Assembly (NCBI GenBank): GCA_045540055.1
Contig: JAZQGO010000011.1
Location: 31,753 to 95,752, forward strand
Reading direction: 5' to 3'
Source: SIG565 sp045540055
GTDB lineage: Bacteria > Bacillota > Clostridia > Oscillospirales > Acutalibacteraceae
DNA length: 64,000 nucleotides
A model generated the notes under the pieces. It saw only the letters and a program-made list of their open reading frames with translations. It was not told the origin of the DNA and ran no database searches. Every line of letters begins with the position of its first letter. Position 1 is the first letter of the stretch. Below, piece after piece: positions 16,946-24,966 of the stretch. Made by a program: the position numbers and the translations under genes.

Positions 16946-17320
16946 ATGGAGCAGAACAATGTACTAAAGGTTATGGATTTTGTAGCACGGCAAACAATGA
17001 ATTTAGCTAAAGATAATTCGGTGCTGGGTGAGCCAATTGTCAAAGAAGGTATGACAATTATCCCTGTATCAAAGCTTTCGGTGTCCTTTGCGGGCGGCGG
17101 TGCTGATGTTGTCGATAATAATAAAAAGCGTCGAAATCAGCCAACGGGTGGTGGCGCAAAGATAGACCTTGTGCCAATGAGCTTTTTGGTTATTAAGGGT
17201 AAGGATGTTCATACCGTAAAGGTAGAGGTCGCCGAGAATTCAAATGCCGCGCAGATAGTCGAAATAATTGTCGGCACAGCTAAACAAATGTTTAAAAAAG
17301 AAAAAGCTGAAGATAAATAA
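16946..17320 (+). CDS. ytfJ: Sporulation protein YtfJ (GerW family)
   Basis: 124 residues of the Spore_YtfJ/GerW family, known in Bacillus as a forespore protein influencing germination. Visible are the GEPIVKEGMTIIPVSKLSVSF block, the glycine-rich FAGGGADV...PTGGGAKIDLVPMSFLVI section, and a short charged tail. A GTG at 16940 overlapping the upstream stop is possible, but the ATG at 16946 gives the usual family N-terminus (MEQNNVLKVMDFV). Cotranscribed with the DUF2953 gene. The 3' end folds into a hairpin that mainly serves the opposite strand. Confidence 0.9.
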   Translation: MEQNNVLKVMDFVARQTMNLAKDNSVLGEPIVKEGMTIIPVSKLSVSFAGGGADVVDNNKKRRNQPTGGGAKIDLVPMSFLVIKGKDVHTVKVEVAENSNAAQIVEIIVGTAKQMFKKEKAEDK

Positions 17321-17332
17321 ATTATCTTCAGC
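17306..17332 (-). terminator. Intrinsic terminator of the minus-strand hydrolase
   Basis: Stem GCTGAAGATAA (17306-17316) with TTATCTTCAGC (17322-17332), loop ATAAA. On the minus strand the stem is followed by a long T-rich run; on the plus strand only a weak one follows. It overlaps the last codons of ytfJ. Confidence 0.8.
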
Positions 17333-18290
17333 ATAAAAATTCAAATACTGTTTTATAATAACTTTCAAGCGTAGCCTCTGATGTGATAAACAGATTGTGC
17401 CTTGCGCCGCCTACGGTAACAAATCGGCAGTTTCTCAGCTTTTTAGCGTATTTCAACTGCGCTTTGTTTTTAACCACCGTTTCATTGCCTGCGCTTAGAA
17501 TTAAGGTTTTGGTTTGAACATTGTTTATGTTTTTGTGTTTTAAAATATAATCCTGTACCTTAACTGCCTCCCACATCCATCGGTTTGTTGATGATGATGA
17601 TTGATATTCGGGTGTGGCAAGTCTGAGCTTGAAGATGGTATTGAAGCGCACTTCAGAGCCGTCGACGGTATTTTCAAATTTCACATCTGGGTCAAATTCA
17701 CCTGCATAAGGGAATTTCTTATCCCAACCGTCCTTTACACCGTGCTTTTTAGCTTTCCATAATACAAGGCTTCTAGGTATGCCGTGGGTTTTAGGGCAAA
17801 TCATAGGTGAGGACATTACAGATTTTGCAATTTGTGTGGGATGCTCAGCCACGTATAGTGCGGCAATGGCGCCACCCATTGAATGTGAGAAGAGATATAT
17901 CGGTAAATCTTTGCCATAAACCTTAACCTGCTTTTCAATAACGGTATCAAGGTCTGACACATAATCATTGAAGGACGATATGTGTATAAGCTTTATGTCG
18001 TCGACGCCTCTGTAAGAATTACCGTGTCCACGTTGGTCATAGATGAAAACATTTAAACCAAAATTAAAGAAATACCATATCATTTCTTTATATTTTTCGC
18101 AAAATTCGGTAAAGCCGTGAAGAATAACAATGTTTGCGGTGTTACCTTGCTTTACATATCTTTCAAGATATAGTTCATTTGAGTCAAACGATTCAATTTT
18201 CTCGCAGGTCTGATAAGGCTTTAGTTCTTTGATTGCATCTGCCATACATGACAGATACTCGTTATCTTGCATGATTTTAGGAAAATTCAT
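17328..18290 (-). CDS. Alpha/beta hydrolase, monoacylglycerol lipase/lysophospholipase-like
   Basis: 320 residues with a serine-hydrolase fold. The oxyanion-side motif VILHGFTEF is near residue 75, YDQRGHGNSYR near 105, and the nucleophile elbow FSHSMGGA near 148, with serine as nucleophile. An Asp in ILSAGNETVV is not obvious, but a C-terminal GARHN supplies the histidine near residue 300. The arrangement matches PldB/monoglyceride-lipase-like proteins (hydrolase_4 family). There is no signal peptide, so it is cytoplasmic. Single gene, divergent from a second hydrolase. Likely substrate is a lysolipid or monoacylglycerol; this is a family inference. Confidence 0.85.
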   Translation of the reverse strand: MNFPKIMQDNEYLSCMADAIKELKPYQTCEKIESFDSNELYLERYVKQGNTANIVILHGFTEFCEKYKEMIWYFFNFGLNVFIYDQRGHGNSYRGVDDIKLIHISSFNDYVSDLDTVIEKQVKVYGKDLPIYLFSHSMGGAIAALYVAEHPTQIAKSVMSSPMICPKTHGIPRSLVLWKAKKHGVKDGWDKKFPYAGEFDPDVKFENTVDGSEVRFNTIFKLRLATPEYQSSSSTNRWMWEAVKVQDYILKHKNINNVQTKTLILSAGNETVVKNKAQLKYAKKLRNCRFVTVGGARHNLFITSEATLESYYKTVFEFLC

Positions 18291-18336
18291 ATTGCTTTAC
18301 TCCTCATACATTTTTTATTTAAGAGTGGTGATAATA

Positions 18337-19269
18337 ATGATATCTTCTAAGAAGAAATTCCTGAAAAGGATTTGGTCAGGTATCATTATTTCCATATTTT
18401 CGGTAATTATTGCTTCTTTTCTTGTGACCAAGATTGTTTATGACGGCACATTCGCAAGATATGATGTAAGTGTTGATGTACCGCCGGCGCTTGAGGAATT
18501 GGTAGACAAAAGGCAACAAATTACATTCTTAAGCGGAAAAAATGAACTTAGCGGTTATCTCTACGATGCCGACAGTGACGGACTTATCATCTTAATACCG
18601 GGGTATCATGCGTCGGTTGATAATTATCTGTGGCAGATAGATGCTTTAACCAAAAAGGGCTGGGCAGTTTTTTGCTTTGATACTACGGGCAGTTGTTTAA
18701 GCGAGGGTAGCTCTGCCATCGGTTTCTCGCAAGCGGTATTTGATTTACGCTCAGCGCTTGATTTTGCTGAAGAAAACGGCCGATTTGGTTATGAAAATAT
18801 TTATTTACTCGGTCACTCTCGTGGTGCATATGCGGCGTGTGGCGTGCTGTCACAAGATTTTGATATCAAAGCGGCGGTCGCTGTAAGTGCGGTAAACAGC
18901 AGTATGGAGGCAATAATTCAACCTGCCGAAAGCAAGATAGGTGTGTTGGCGTATGTTAACTACCCGTTTTTAGCGATGTATCAGAATTCATTGTTTGGCA
19001 AGGAACTCGCTAACATTGATGCGGCGCATCAGATTGCCAATAGCGACACACCTGTTATGATAGTGCAGGGTAGTGCCGATGATAAGTATAGTAAAGAAAA
19101 ATATTCACTTTATTCGCACAGCTTTAAGTACGGTAGCGATAATGTCGAGTATTTTATATGCGATGAAGTTGGACAAGACGGTCATACAAGCCTATTGTTC
19201 GATGAGGACGGCAGTGCAAACGACCGCCTGATGGATGAAATTGACCGTTTTTTTAGGGAAAACACTTAA
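18337..19269 (+). CDS. Membrane-anchored alpha/beta hydrolase
   Basis: 310 residues. A basic N-terminus and one membrane helix (about 13-35) anchor an extracytoplasmic hydrolase domain. Motifs: LIILIPGYHASVDNY near 88, the nucleophile elbow LLGHSRGAYAA near 160 with serine, IVQGSADDKYS near 250 with the acidic residue, and GQDGHTSLLF near 283 with the histidine. The start is placed at 18337 because the longer reading frame overlaps the opposite gene and has no ribosome binding site. Followed after 13 bases by the GT2-GtrA gene, so probably cotranscribed. It may act on a lipid or glycolipid made with its neighbour; this is inferred. Confidence 0.83.
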   Translation: MISSKKKFLKRIWSGIIISIFSVIIASFLVTKIVYDGTFARYDVSVDVPPALEELVDKRQQITFLSGKNELSGYLYDADSDGLIILIPGYHASVDNYLWQIDALTKKGWAVFCFDTTGSCLSEGSSAIGFSQAVFDLRSALDFAEENGRFGYENIYLLGHSRGAYAACGVLSQDFDIKAAVAVSAVNSSMEAIIQPAESKIGVLAYVNYPFLAMYQNSLFGKELANIDAAHQIANSDTPVMIVQGSADDKYSKEKYSLYSHSFKYGSDNVEYFICDEVGQDGHTSLLFDEDGSANDRLMDEIDRFFRENT

Positions 19270-19282
19270 GGGGATTAGAGAG

Positions 19283-20296
19283 ATGAGCGTGGTTGTTATA
19301 CCGGCATATCAGCCGGATGAACAATTGATAGGTTTAGTGCAGCGACTGCACCAAAATGATTTTTCGGTTTTGGTGGTCAACGACGGTAGTGATGAGTGTT
19401 ATAACGATATTTTTAACGTCGTTGCCGATAAAGCAAAGGTCATACACTCACCGAAAAATGAGGGAAAGGGTGCGGCGCTAAAAAGGGGATTTGCCGCAAT
19501 AAAAGAACTCTTTCCCGATTGTACCGAATTTATTACGGCGGATGCCGACGGTCAGCATAAGGTCGAGGATATAATCCGTGTTCGTGAGCTACTTCAAAAC
19601 GGTAAAAATTTTGTACTTACCGTCAGAAAATTCCAGAAAAATATACCGTTTCGTTCAAAGTTCGGTAATGATTTATCAAGAATTGTTTATACGGTTATGA
19701 ACGGCCATTATTTTGATGATAATCAGTCGGGCCTGAGAGGTTTTTCTATCAAGCATATTGACTGGTTGCTTAAGGTAAAGGGCAATAAATACGATTACGA
19801 AATGAATATGCTGTGTTATGCCGATAAGCAGGGTATTAAAATTGCGACATTACCGATTAAGGCTATATATATAGACGGCAATAAAAATTCACACTTTAAT
19901 CCCGTAGCAGATACATTGCGCATTTATAAAAGATTGTTTTCAAGCGTTTGGCCATCCTGCTTAGGAGTGGCTATATGGGAAGTGTTGACCCTCTTAGCAA
20001 CAGTCATATTCGGCTATACATACTCGGTTATAACAATACCTACCGCCGTTATGTTGGGCGCATTTCTTACCTTTTTAACCCAAAGGTTTTTGGTGTTCTC
20101 GCAGGTGCCCTATAAGGACGGTATGAGAATTTTGTGCTTTAGCGTAATTCGTGCGACGGCATATACAATACTCACCGAAATAATTCTTTTGTTCACTACA
20201 GCTTTACCTATGTTTTTATCGGTGAATATTGCGGCACTTTTAATGCTGGTAGTTGAATATCAGGTGCATAAATTGATGCATAAAACAATTAAATAA
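19283..20296 (+). CDS. GT2 glycosyltransferase fused to a GtrA-like membrane domain
   Basis: 337 residues. The first 210 form a GT2 domain of the polyprenyl-phosphate sugar synthase type: VVVIPAYQPDEQL, VVNDGSDE, the metal-binding DADGQH near residue 89, and NQSGLRGFS. From about 225 a GtrA-type domain with four membrane helices follows, ending in the family-like QRFLVFS and KLMH segments. GtrA proteins help move lipid-linked sugars across the membrane, so one polypeptide may both make and translocate a polyprenyl-linked sugar. ATG 19283 follows GGGATTAGAGAG; the upstream start lies in the hydrolase gene. Ends at a strong terminator. Confidence 0.88.
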   Translation: MSVVVIPAYQPDEQLIGLVQRLHQNDFSVLVVNDGSDECYNDIFNVVADKAKVIHSPKNEGKGAALKRGFAAIKELFPDCTEFITADADGQHKVEDIIRVRELLQNGKNFVLTVRKFQKNIPFRSKFGNDLSRIVYTVMNGHYFDDNQSGLRGFSIKHIDWLLKVKGNKYDYEMNMLCYADKQGIKIATLPIKAIYIDGNKNSHFNPVADTLRIYKRLFSSVWPSCLGVAIWEVLTLLATVIFGYTYSVITIPTAVMLGAFLTFLTQRFLVFSQVPYKDGMRILCFSVIRATAYTILTEIILLFTTALPMFLSVNIAALLMLVVEYQVHKLMHKTIK

Positions 20297-20304
20297 ATAA
20301 TCAG

Positions 20305-20336
20305 GCGATACCGAATAAACGGTATCGCTTTTTTAT
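20305..20336. terminator. Intrinsic terminator between convergent operons
   Basis: Stem GCGATACCG (20305-20313) with CGGTATCGC (20320-20328), loop AATAAA, followed by six T. It ends the GT2-GtrA transcript and lies four bases from the stop of plsX on the other strand. Confidence 0.9.
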
Positions 20337-20339
20337 TTA

Positions 20340-21323
20340 CTATATACTCTGCAGTGCAGCTTTAATTTTTTGTGAAAAGCCAGAGGCTTCAAGTCTTAAT
20401 AACTGGTCAATACAGGCTACGGGAGTTTCCTGCGTTGCGCAGCCGTGCATTTTAATAACGGTTTTTTCGGTACCTAAGAAGGTAGCGCCACCACGGGTGT
20501 TAAAGTCAAAGATTAAGGTAAGCTCGTTAAGTATATCCTTTATAAGCGTGTCATCCTGACGGCCGTACTTCTCGGCAATAGCAGAAACAATACCTCGAGC
20601 AACGGCGCCTGCCGCCTCGGTATTCTTAAGTATGATATTGCCCGCAAAGCCGTCTGTAACAATAACATCGGCATATCCCGTAACGAAATCATTACCCTCC
20701 ATATTGCCTATGAAATTGATGGGCAGCTCTTTAATAAGAGCAAAGGCCTCCTGAATAATCGAGGTGCCCTTGTTATCCTCACGACCAACCGACATAAGTG
20801 CGACACGGGGTGTGGCTTCGGGCTTTATGCTCTGACGAAATGCGTTACCCATAAGGGCAAAGCGCATAAGGTCCTTGGCGGTACACTGAATGTTTGCGCC
20901 GCAGTCAACAAGACATACGGTCTCACCGTTATAAAGCGGTAGGTTTGAAGATAGGGCAGGGGTCTTAAGCCCACTAATCAGCCCTAAACGACAGATAGAG
21001 CCAATAAGCAATGCGCCCGTACTGCCTGCGCTTATCATACCGATACATTCACCGTCAGTTTTAAGTCTTTTAAAACCGAGCGCAATAGAGCAGTTTTCTC
21101 TGCCCGTAAATATAACCTGAGGATTTTCCTCATTTTTAATAAAATCGTCGGTTTCTATTATTTCAATTCGGTCGTTTTCGCTGCAGTACTCTTCAATTAT
21201 ACTGCGGTTACCAACAAAAATAACGCCGAGCTCGTCATATTTTTCAAGGGCACTCAGTGTGCCTTTTATAACGGGCTGTGGGCCTGCGTCGGCACCAAAA
21301 ATATCAACAATAATTTTTTTCAT
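20340..21323 (-). CDS. plsX: Phosphate acyltransferase PlsX
   Basis: 327 residues. PlsX interconverts acyl-ACP and acyl-phosphate, the donor for glycerol-3-phosphate acylation. Family motifs are present in slightly divergent form: VDIFGADAGPQPVIKG at the N-terminus (usual form VDAMGGDxxP), ISAGSTGALL, LVDCGANIQC, and DGFAGNIILK. Length is normal. It is the last gene of a minus-strand operon with fakA 12 bases upstream, so both acyl-phosphate producing routes (from fatty acid by FakAB, from acyl-ACP by PlsX) are made together. The N-terminal divergence is notable but the other motifs make the call secure. Confidence 0.9.
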   Translation of the reverse strand: MKKIIVDIFGADAGPQPVIKGTLSALEKYDELGVIFVGNRSIIEEYCSENDRIEIIETDDFIKNEENPQVIFTGRENCSIALGFKRLKTDGECIGMISAGSTGALLIGSICRLGLISGLKTPALSSNLPLYNGETVCLVDCGANIQCTAKDLMRFALMGNAFRQSIKPEATPRVALMSVGREDNKGTSIIQEAFALIKELPINFIGNMEGNDFVTGYADVIVTDGFAGNIILKNTEAAGAVARGIVSAIAEKYGRQDDTLIKDILNELTLIFDFNTRGGATFLGTEKTVIKMHGCATQETPVACIDQLLRLEASGFSQKIKAALQSI

Positions 21324-21335
21324 TAAAATACCTTC

Positions 21336-22958
21336 TTATTCGATGGCGAAAATATAACGGTAAACATCTTGCTCGCCCTTTATAAAGCCGATCTCAATGA
21401 GCGGATATTTCTCACTAAATAGTTCTTCAAGCTGAGCAACCTCATCTTCGTCCGCACCCTTGCCGTAGAAGGCTGTTATAACCTGTTTATCTTCAATATC
21501 GGGCAGACGCTCAAAAAGCTGCATAGCGGCGTCAATTGGGCTATTTGTTGCGGCATAAATTGTGTCGCCCTCAAGTCCAATCCAGTCGTCCTTCTTTATG
21601 GTGACGCCGCTCATAAATGCGTCGCGGGTTGCGGTTGTTACATAACCTGTAGCGACATTTGGCAGACACTGTGTCATGTCACTTATCAGTTCATCAATAC
21701 TGTCAACCGATAAATCCATCATAGACAGCGCAGAAAATCCCTCTGCTATAGAACGGGTTTTAATGACCCTAACATCCGCTTTATCATAAAGCTCGGCCGC
21801 CTGTTCGGCAGTAAGCACTACATTTGTGTCGTTAGGAAGCACAACAATATGCTCAGCATTAACCTTGTTAAATGCCTTAATAAAGTCATCGGTAGAGGGG
21901 TTGTTGGTGCGTCCGCCGTTGATAACCTCACTTACACCAATACCCGTGAAAAATTCCATTATACCGTCGCCTGTAGCGGTGGCAATAACGGCAAATTTTT
22001 CACGCTTTTGTGTGGCAGACTCAATTTCACTGTGCTGTACAGACATATTTTCGATTTTTACTGTAACAAGCTCACCAAACTGTCTTACATAACCAATAAC
22101 AGTTTCCGGTGAGAATGAGTGCACATGCACCTTAACAAGACTGCCGTCACGAACTGTAACAACAGAATCGCCAAGCTCCTGCAATTTAGCCGTCAATTCT
22201 TCAAGGCTAAAGGAAGAAATATCGGTTTTGTTGTTAAGAAGCTGTAAAATAAACTCGGTACAATAGCCGTATTCAAGGGTGCTATCCTCATTAAAATTTG
22301 AGGTATCAACATAGCTTGAGTCAACGGGAATATCGATGTCATCAATGCTTTCACCGTTTAATACAGCCTGCATACCCTCAAAAATACAAATAATACCTGC
22401 GCCACCGCTGTCAACAACGCCTGCCTCTTTAAGCACGGGCAATAGCTCAGGGGTACCACGTAAAGAACGGTGCAATTCGTCTATAAGACTATCAAAGCAC
22501 GTTATAAAATTATTGAATGTATGATTAGATAAATATTCACTGCCTTCTCTGAGTACCGTCAGCATAGTGCCTTCGGTTGGCGTGGCAACGGCCTTGTAGG
22601 CATATTGAACACCGCACTCAAATGCTTTTGTGAAGGTGTCAAGCGTGAATTCGCTTACATTTTCACTGCCGATAGACAGTCCTCGTATAAACTGCGAAAG
22701 AATAACGCCCGAATTGCCTCTGGCAGAGAGTAATGAGTTTCGTGAAAATTTGGTCATCAGTTCATCAATTCCGTCAAAGGAGCCCTGAGTTGCTGAAACG
22801 CCGCCTTCGATGGTCATTGTCATATTTTTACCTGTATCACCGTCAGGCACTGGGAAAACATTAAGCTCATCAATGACCGACATATTCTGCTTTAAATTTC
22901 GATAGCCTCCGGCTAACATATCCCGCCAGAGACTAACGCTGATTGTATCTGTCTGCAT
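21336..22958 (-). CDS. fakA: Fatty acid kinase catalytic subunit FakA (DAK2/YloV family)
   Basis: 540 residues. FakA phosphorylates fatty acids held by a FakB protein to give acyl-phosphate. The N-terminal DhaL-like kinase domain (about 10-200) contains NVFPVPDGDTGKNM, whose aspartates bind Mg-ATP, and LLSARGNSGVILSQ. A central linker domain follows, and the C-terminal DegV-like/EDD fold region (about 310-540) includes VATATGDGIMEFF and VLPNDTNV. Length matches the family (about 550). Two fakB genes lie directly upstream and plsX downstream on the same strand with gaps of only 5 and 12 bases, a functional module for incorporating exogenous fatty acids. Confidence 0.93.
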   Translation of the reverse strand: MQTDTISVSLWRDMLAGGYRNLKQNMSVIDELNVFPVPDGDTGKNMTMTIEGGVSATQGSFDGIDELMTKFSRNSLLSARGNSGVILSQFIRGLSIGSENVSEFTLDTFTKAFECGVQYAYKAVATPTEGTMLTVLREGSEYLSNHTFNNFITCFDSLIDELHRSLRGTPELLPVLKEAGVVDSGGAGIICIFEGMQAVLNGESIDDIDIPVDSSYVDTSNFNEDSTLEYGYCTEFILQLLNNKTDISSFSLEELTAKLQELGDSVVTVRDGSLVKVHVHSFSPETVIGYVRQFGELVTVKIENMSVQHSEIESATQKREKFAVIATATGDGIMEFFTGIGVSEVINGGRTNNPSTDDFIKAFNKVNAEHIVVLPNDTNVVLTAEQAAELYDKADVRVIKTRSIAEGFSALSMMDLSVDSIDELISDMTQCLPNVATGYVTTATRDAFMSGVTIKKDDWIGLEGDTIYAATNSPIDAAMQLFERLPDIEDKQVITAFYGKGADEDEVAQLEELFSEKYPLIEIGFIKGEQDVYRYIFAIE

Positions 22959-22963
22959 CGTAA

Positions 22964-23848
22964 TTATTCACCCTTAATTGTAACTTCTTTACCGTAGCAA
23001 AAACTTATAATAGTTCCGGGGCCTACACATGAGCCGACAATCGGGGCAATGTAGTCAATATGTACACCCTTAAAGGCGGCACGCTCAAGAATCAGTTCCT
23101 TTAACTGTTCAGCACTTGTGATATCATCGGCGTGCGATATGTAAAGAATCTGTTCTTCAGGATTTTCGGCGGCAGCCGCAATATCCTCAGCAATAGCAAT
23201 TTTGGCATTAAGCGAGCCCTTTGTTTTTTTATACGCATAGTTTTGCCCCGTTATGTCAGAAATGATAATGGGCTTTACACCGAAAAGATTACCAAAAAAG
23301 GCCTTTGATGCCTTAACTCTGCCTGCGCGGCGCAAATATTCAAGCGTATCAGCGGTGCCGAACTGATTAACCTTAAGCCGATTATCTAAAAGATAATCGG
23401 CAGTTTCTTTGGCGCTTTTGCCATCATCTCTCATCTCGGATGCCTTAATGGCAATGCTTGCCTGACCGAGCGAGCTGATAAGCGAATCAACACAGTAAAC
23501 GGTGTTATTCGGATATTCCTCGGCCAATTCTCTTGCCACAACGGTAGCAAGATTATATGAGCCGGAGAGTGCCGATGAGCAGGATACATAAATTACATCC
23601 TTACCTGCCTTTAAGCTTTCAGAAAATCTTTCATAATAAAGCTCACGAGGAACCTGTGTGGTTGTGATACGCTTACCTGCACGCATAAGGTCATAAAATT
23701 CCTTAGGTGAATGACTTTCCCAATCAAGTGACGCAGGATATTCTACACCGTCGAGCACATAGTTCATTGTGACATAGTCAATTTTGTATTTCTCCCTGAG
23801 TTCTTTATTCAAGTCAGAGGTTGAGTCAGTAATAATTGTAAAGCTCAT
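22964..23848 (-). CDS. fakB: DegV family fatty-acid-binding protein (FakB paralogue 2)
   Basis: 294 residues of the DegV/EDD fold. It binds a fatty acid and presents it to FakA. The N-terminal TIITDSTSDLNKEL, the central THR/SER motif region TTTQVPRELY with SCSSALSGSYN, and the C-terminal IVGSCVGPGTI are diagnostic. ATG 23848 is used because GAGGG lies just upstream; this ribosome binding site is inside the 3' end of the preceding gene. The gene lies between another fakB (4-base gap) and fakA (5-base gap). Paralogues with different acyl preferences are usual; which acids each binds is not readable. Confidence 0.9.
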   Translation of the reverse strand: MSFTIITDSTSDLNKELREKYKIDYVTMNYVLDGVEYPASLDWESHSPKEFYDLMRAGKRITTTQVPRELYYERFSESLKAGKDVIYVSCSSALSGSYNLATVVARELAEEYPNNTVYCVDSLISSLGQASIAIKASEMRDDGKSAKETADYLLDNRLKVNQFGTADTLEYLRRAGRVKASKAFFGNLFGVKPIIISDITGQNYAYKKTKGSLNAKIAIAEDIAAAAENPEEQILYISHADDITSAEQLKELILERAAFKGVHIDYIAPIVGSCVGPGTIISFCYGKEVTIKGE

Positions 23849-23852
23849 TTTT

Positions 23853-24803
23853 TTAACCCTCTTTATTTTTTTGTGATTCAATTATACTTGCCATAAGAGC
23901 CTTTTCTTCGGTAAGATTTTCACTTACAGGCTTACCGCGGTAGAAGGTAGCGCAAAGGCCAGGGCCTATTGTTGCTCCGCACGCCATACCTACAGTGTGA
24001 ATAATAACCTCTTTTGGCTTTATTGTCTCTTTAATTTTTTCAGCAAGCAGCTTTGCTGCGGCCTCACGATTTGTGTGCGCAACGAACACTATCTGATTTT
24101 CCGGCTCGACAATAGTCTCGGACATATACTTAATATCAGCATCAATAGCGTCACGCTGACCTTTAATTTTACCTATAACCTCCGACATACCCTTGTGGTT
24201 GAAGTCGGCCATAATATTAAGACCAATCATCTGGCCAAAGAAGGCTTTAAAGTTGGTAACACGTCCGGTCTTAACAAGGAAAAACAGATCATCCATAGAG
24301 CCGATTTGATGTATTGTATTTTTAATGCCGTTGATATAGTCTGCAACCTCATCAATGGTTTTACCCTCATCTCTTTTAAGGCAGGCCTCAATTACGAGCA
24401 GCGCAAGAGAGGTGGAATAACGCATTGAATCTATGCAGATTATTTTACGATTGGGATATTTCTCCTTTAATTCGTTGGCAATCTGAACACAGTTTGAGTA
24501 TGAAACCGAAAGACCCGACGACAGCGAAATGCTTAAAACATCTATACCCTGTGACAAATATTTTTCAAAGGTCTCCATAACCTCGCCCAAAGGAGGAGTA
24601 GCGGTGGTGTAAAGAGCCTTTCTGCCCTTCATCGAGTCATAATATTCCTTAGGTGTCATGGTCTCCCAATCAAGCGAAATTATTTCTTCCTTGCCATCGG
24701 GATGATACATAATGCCGTGCAGATAATCTTCAACCCCAAATCTGTCACGCAACTCCTTGGTTAAATCACAAGAAGTATCAGGGATAATTGCAAAACCATC
24801 CAT
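23853..24803 (-). CDS. fakB: DegV family fatty-acid-binding protein (FakB paralogue 1)
   Basis: 316 residues with the DegV fold: AIIPDTSCDLTKEL at the N-terminus, TTATPPLGEVMETF and SISLSSGLSVSYSN in the middle, and VGMACGATIGPGL at the end. Start supported by an AGGAGAG ribosome binding site. First gene of the fakB-fakB-fakA-plsX operon, with a good promoter 31 bases upstream. It is clearly diverged from its neighbour (for instance PDTSCD against TDSTSD in the lipid-binding loop), which suggests a different fatty acid specificity. That specificity is inference. Confidence 0.9.
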   Translation of the reverse strand: MDGFAIIPDTSCDLTKELRDRFGVEDYLHGIMYHPDGKEEIISLDWETMTPKEYYDSMKGRKALYTTATPPLGEVMETFEKYLSQGIDVLSISLSSGLSVSYSNCVQIANELKEKYPNRKIICIDSMRYSTSLALLVIEACLKRDEGKTIDEVADYINGIKNTIHQIGSMDDLFFLVKTGRVTNFKAFFGQMIGLNIMADFNHKGMSEVIGKIKGQRDAIDADIKYMSETIVEPENQIVFVAHTNREAAAKLLAEKIKETIKPKEVIIHTVGMACGATIGPGLCATFYRGKPVSENLTEEKALMASIIESQKNKEG

Positions 24804-24833
24804 TTTAATCTCTCCTAAAAAGTATATAGTGAT

Positions 24834-24862
24834 AATATATCACAAAAAACGACATTTTTCAA
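24834..24862 (-). promoter_or_regulatory. Promoter of the fak-plsX operon
   Basis: On the minus strand TTGAAA (24862-24857), 17-base spacer, TATATT (24839-24834). No FapR-like operator was recognised around it. Confidence 0.78.
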
Positions 24863-24966
24863 TAAAACTTAACAATTTATAAAAAATTAATGCAATTTAA
24901 TAAAAGATTTGATATAATGACTTTATTGTTGCTAAAATGTATGTTTTTATCTATCGGAGGTTTTGT

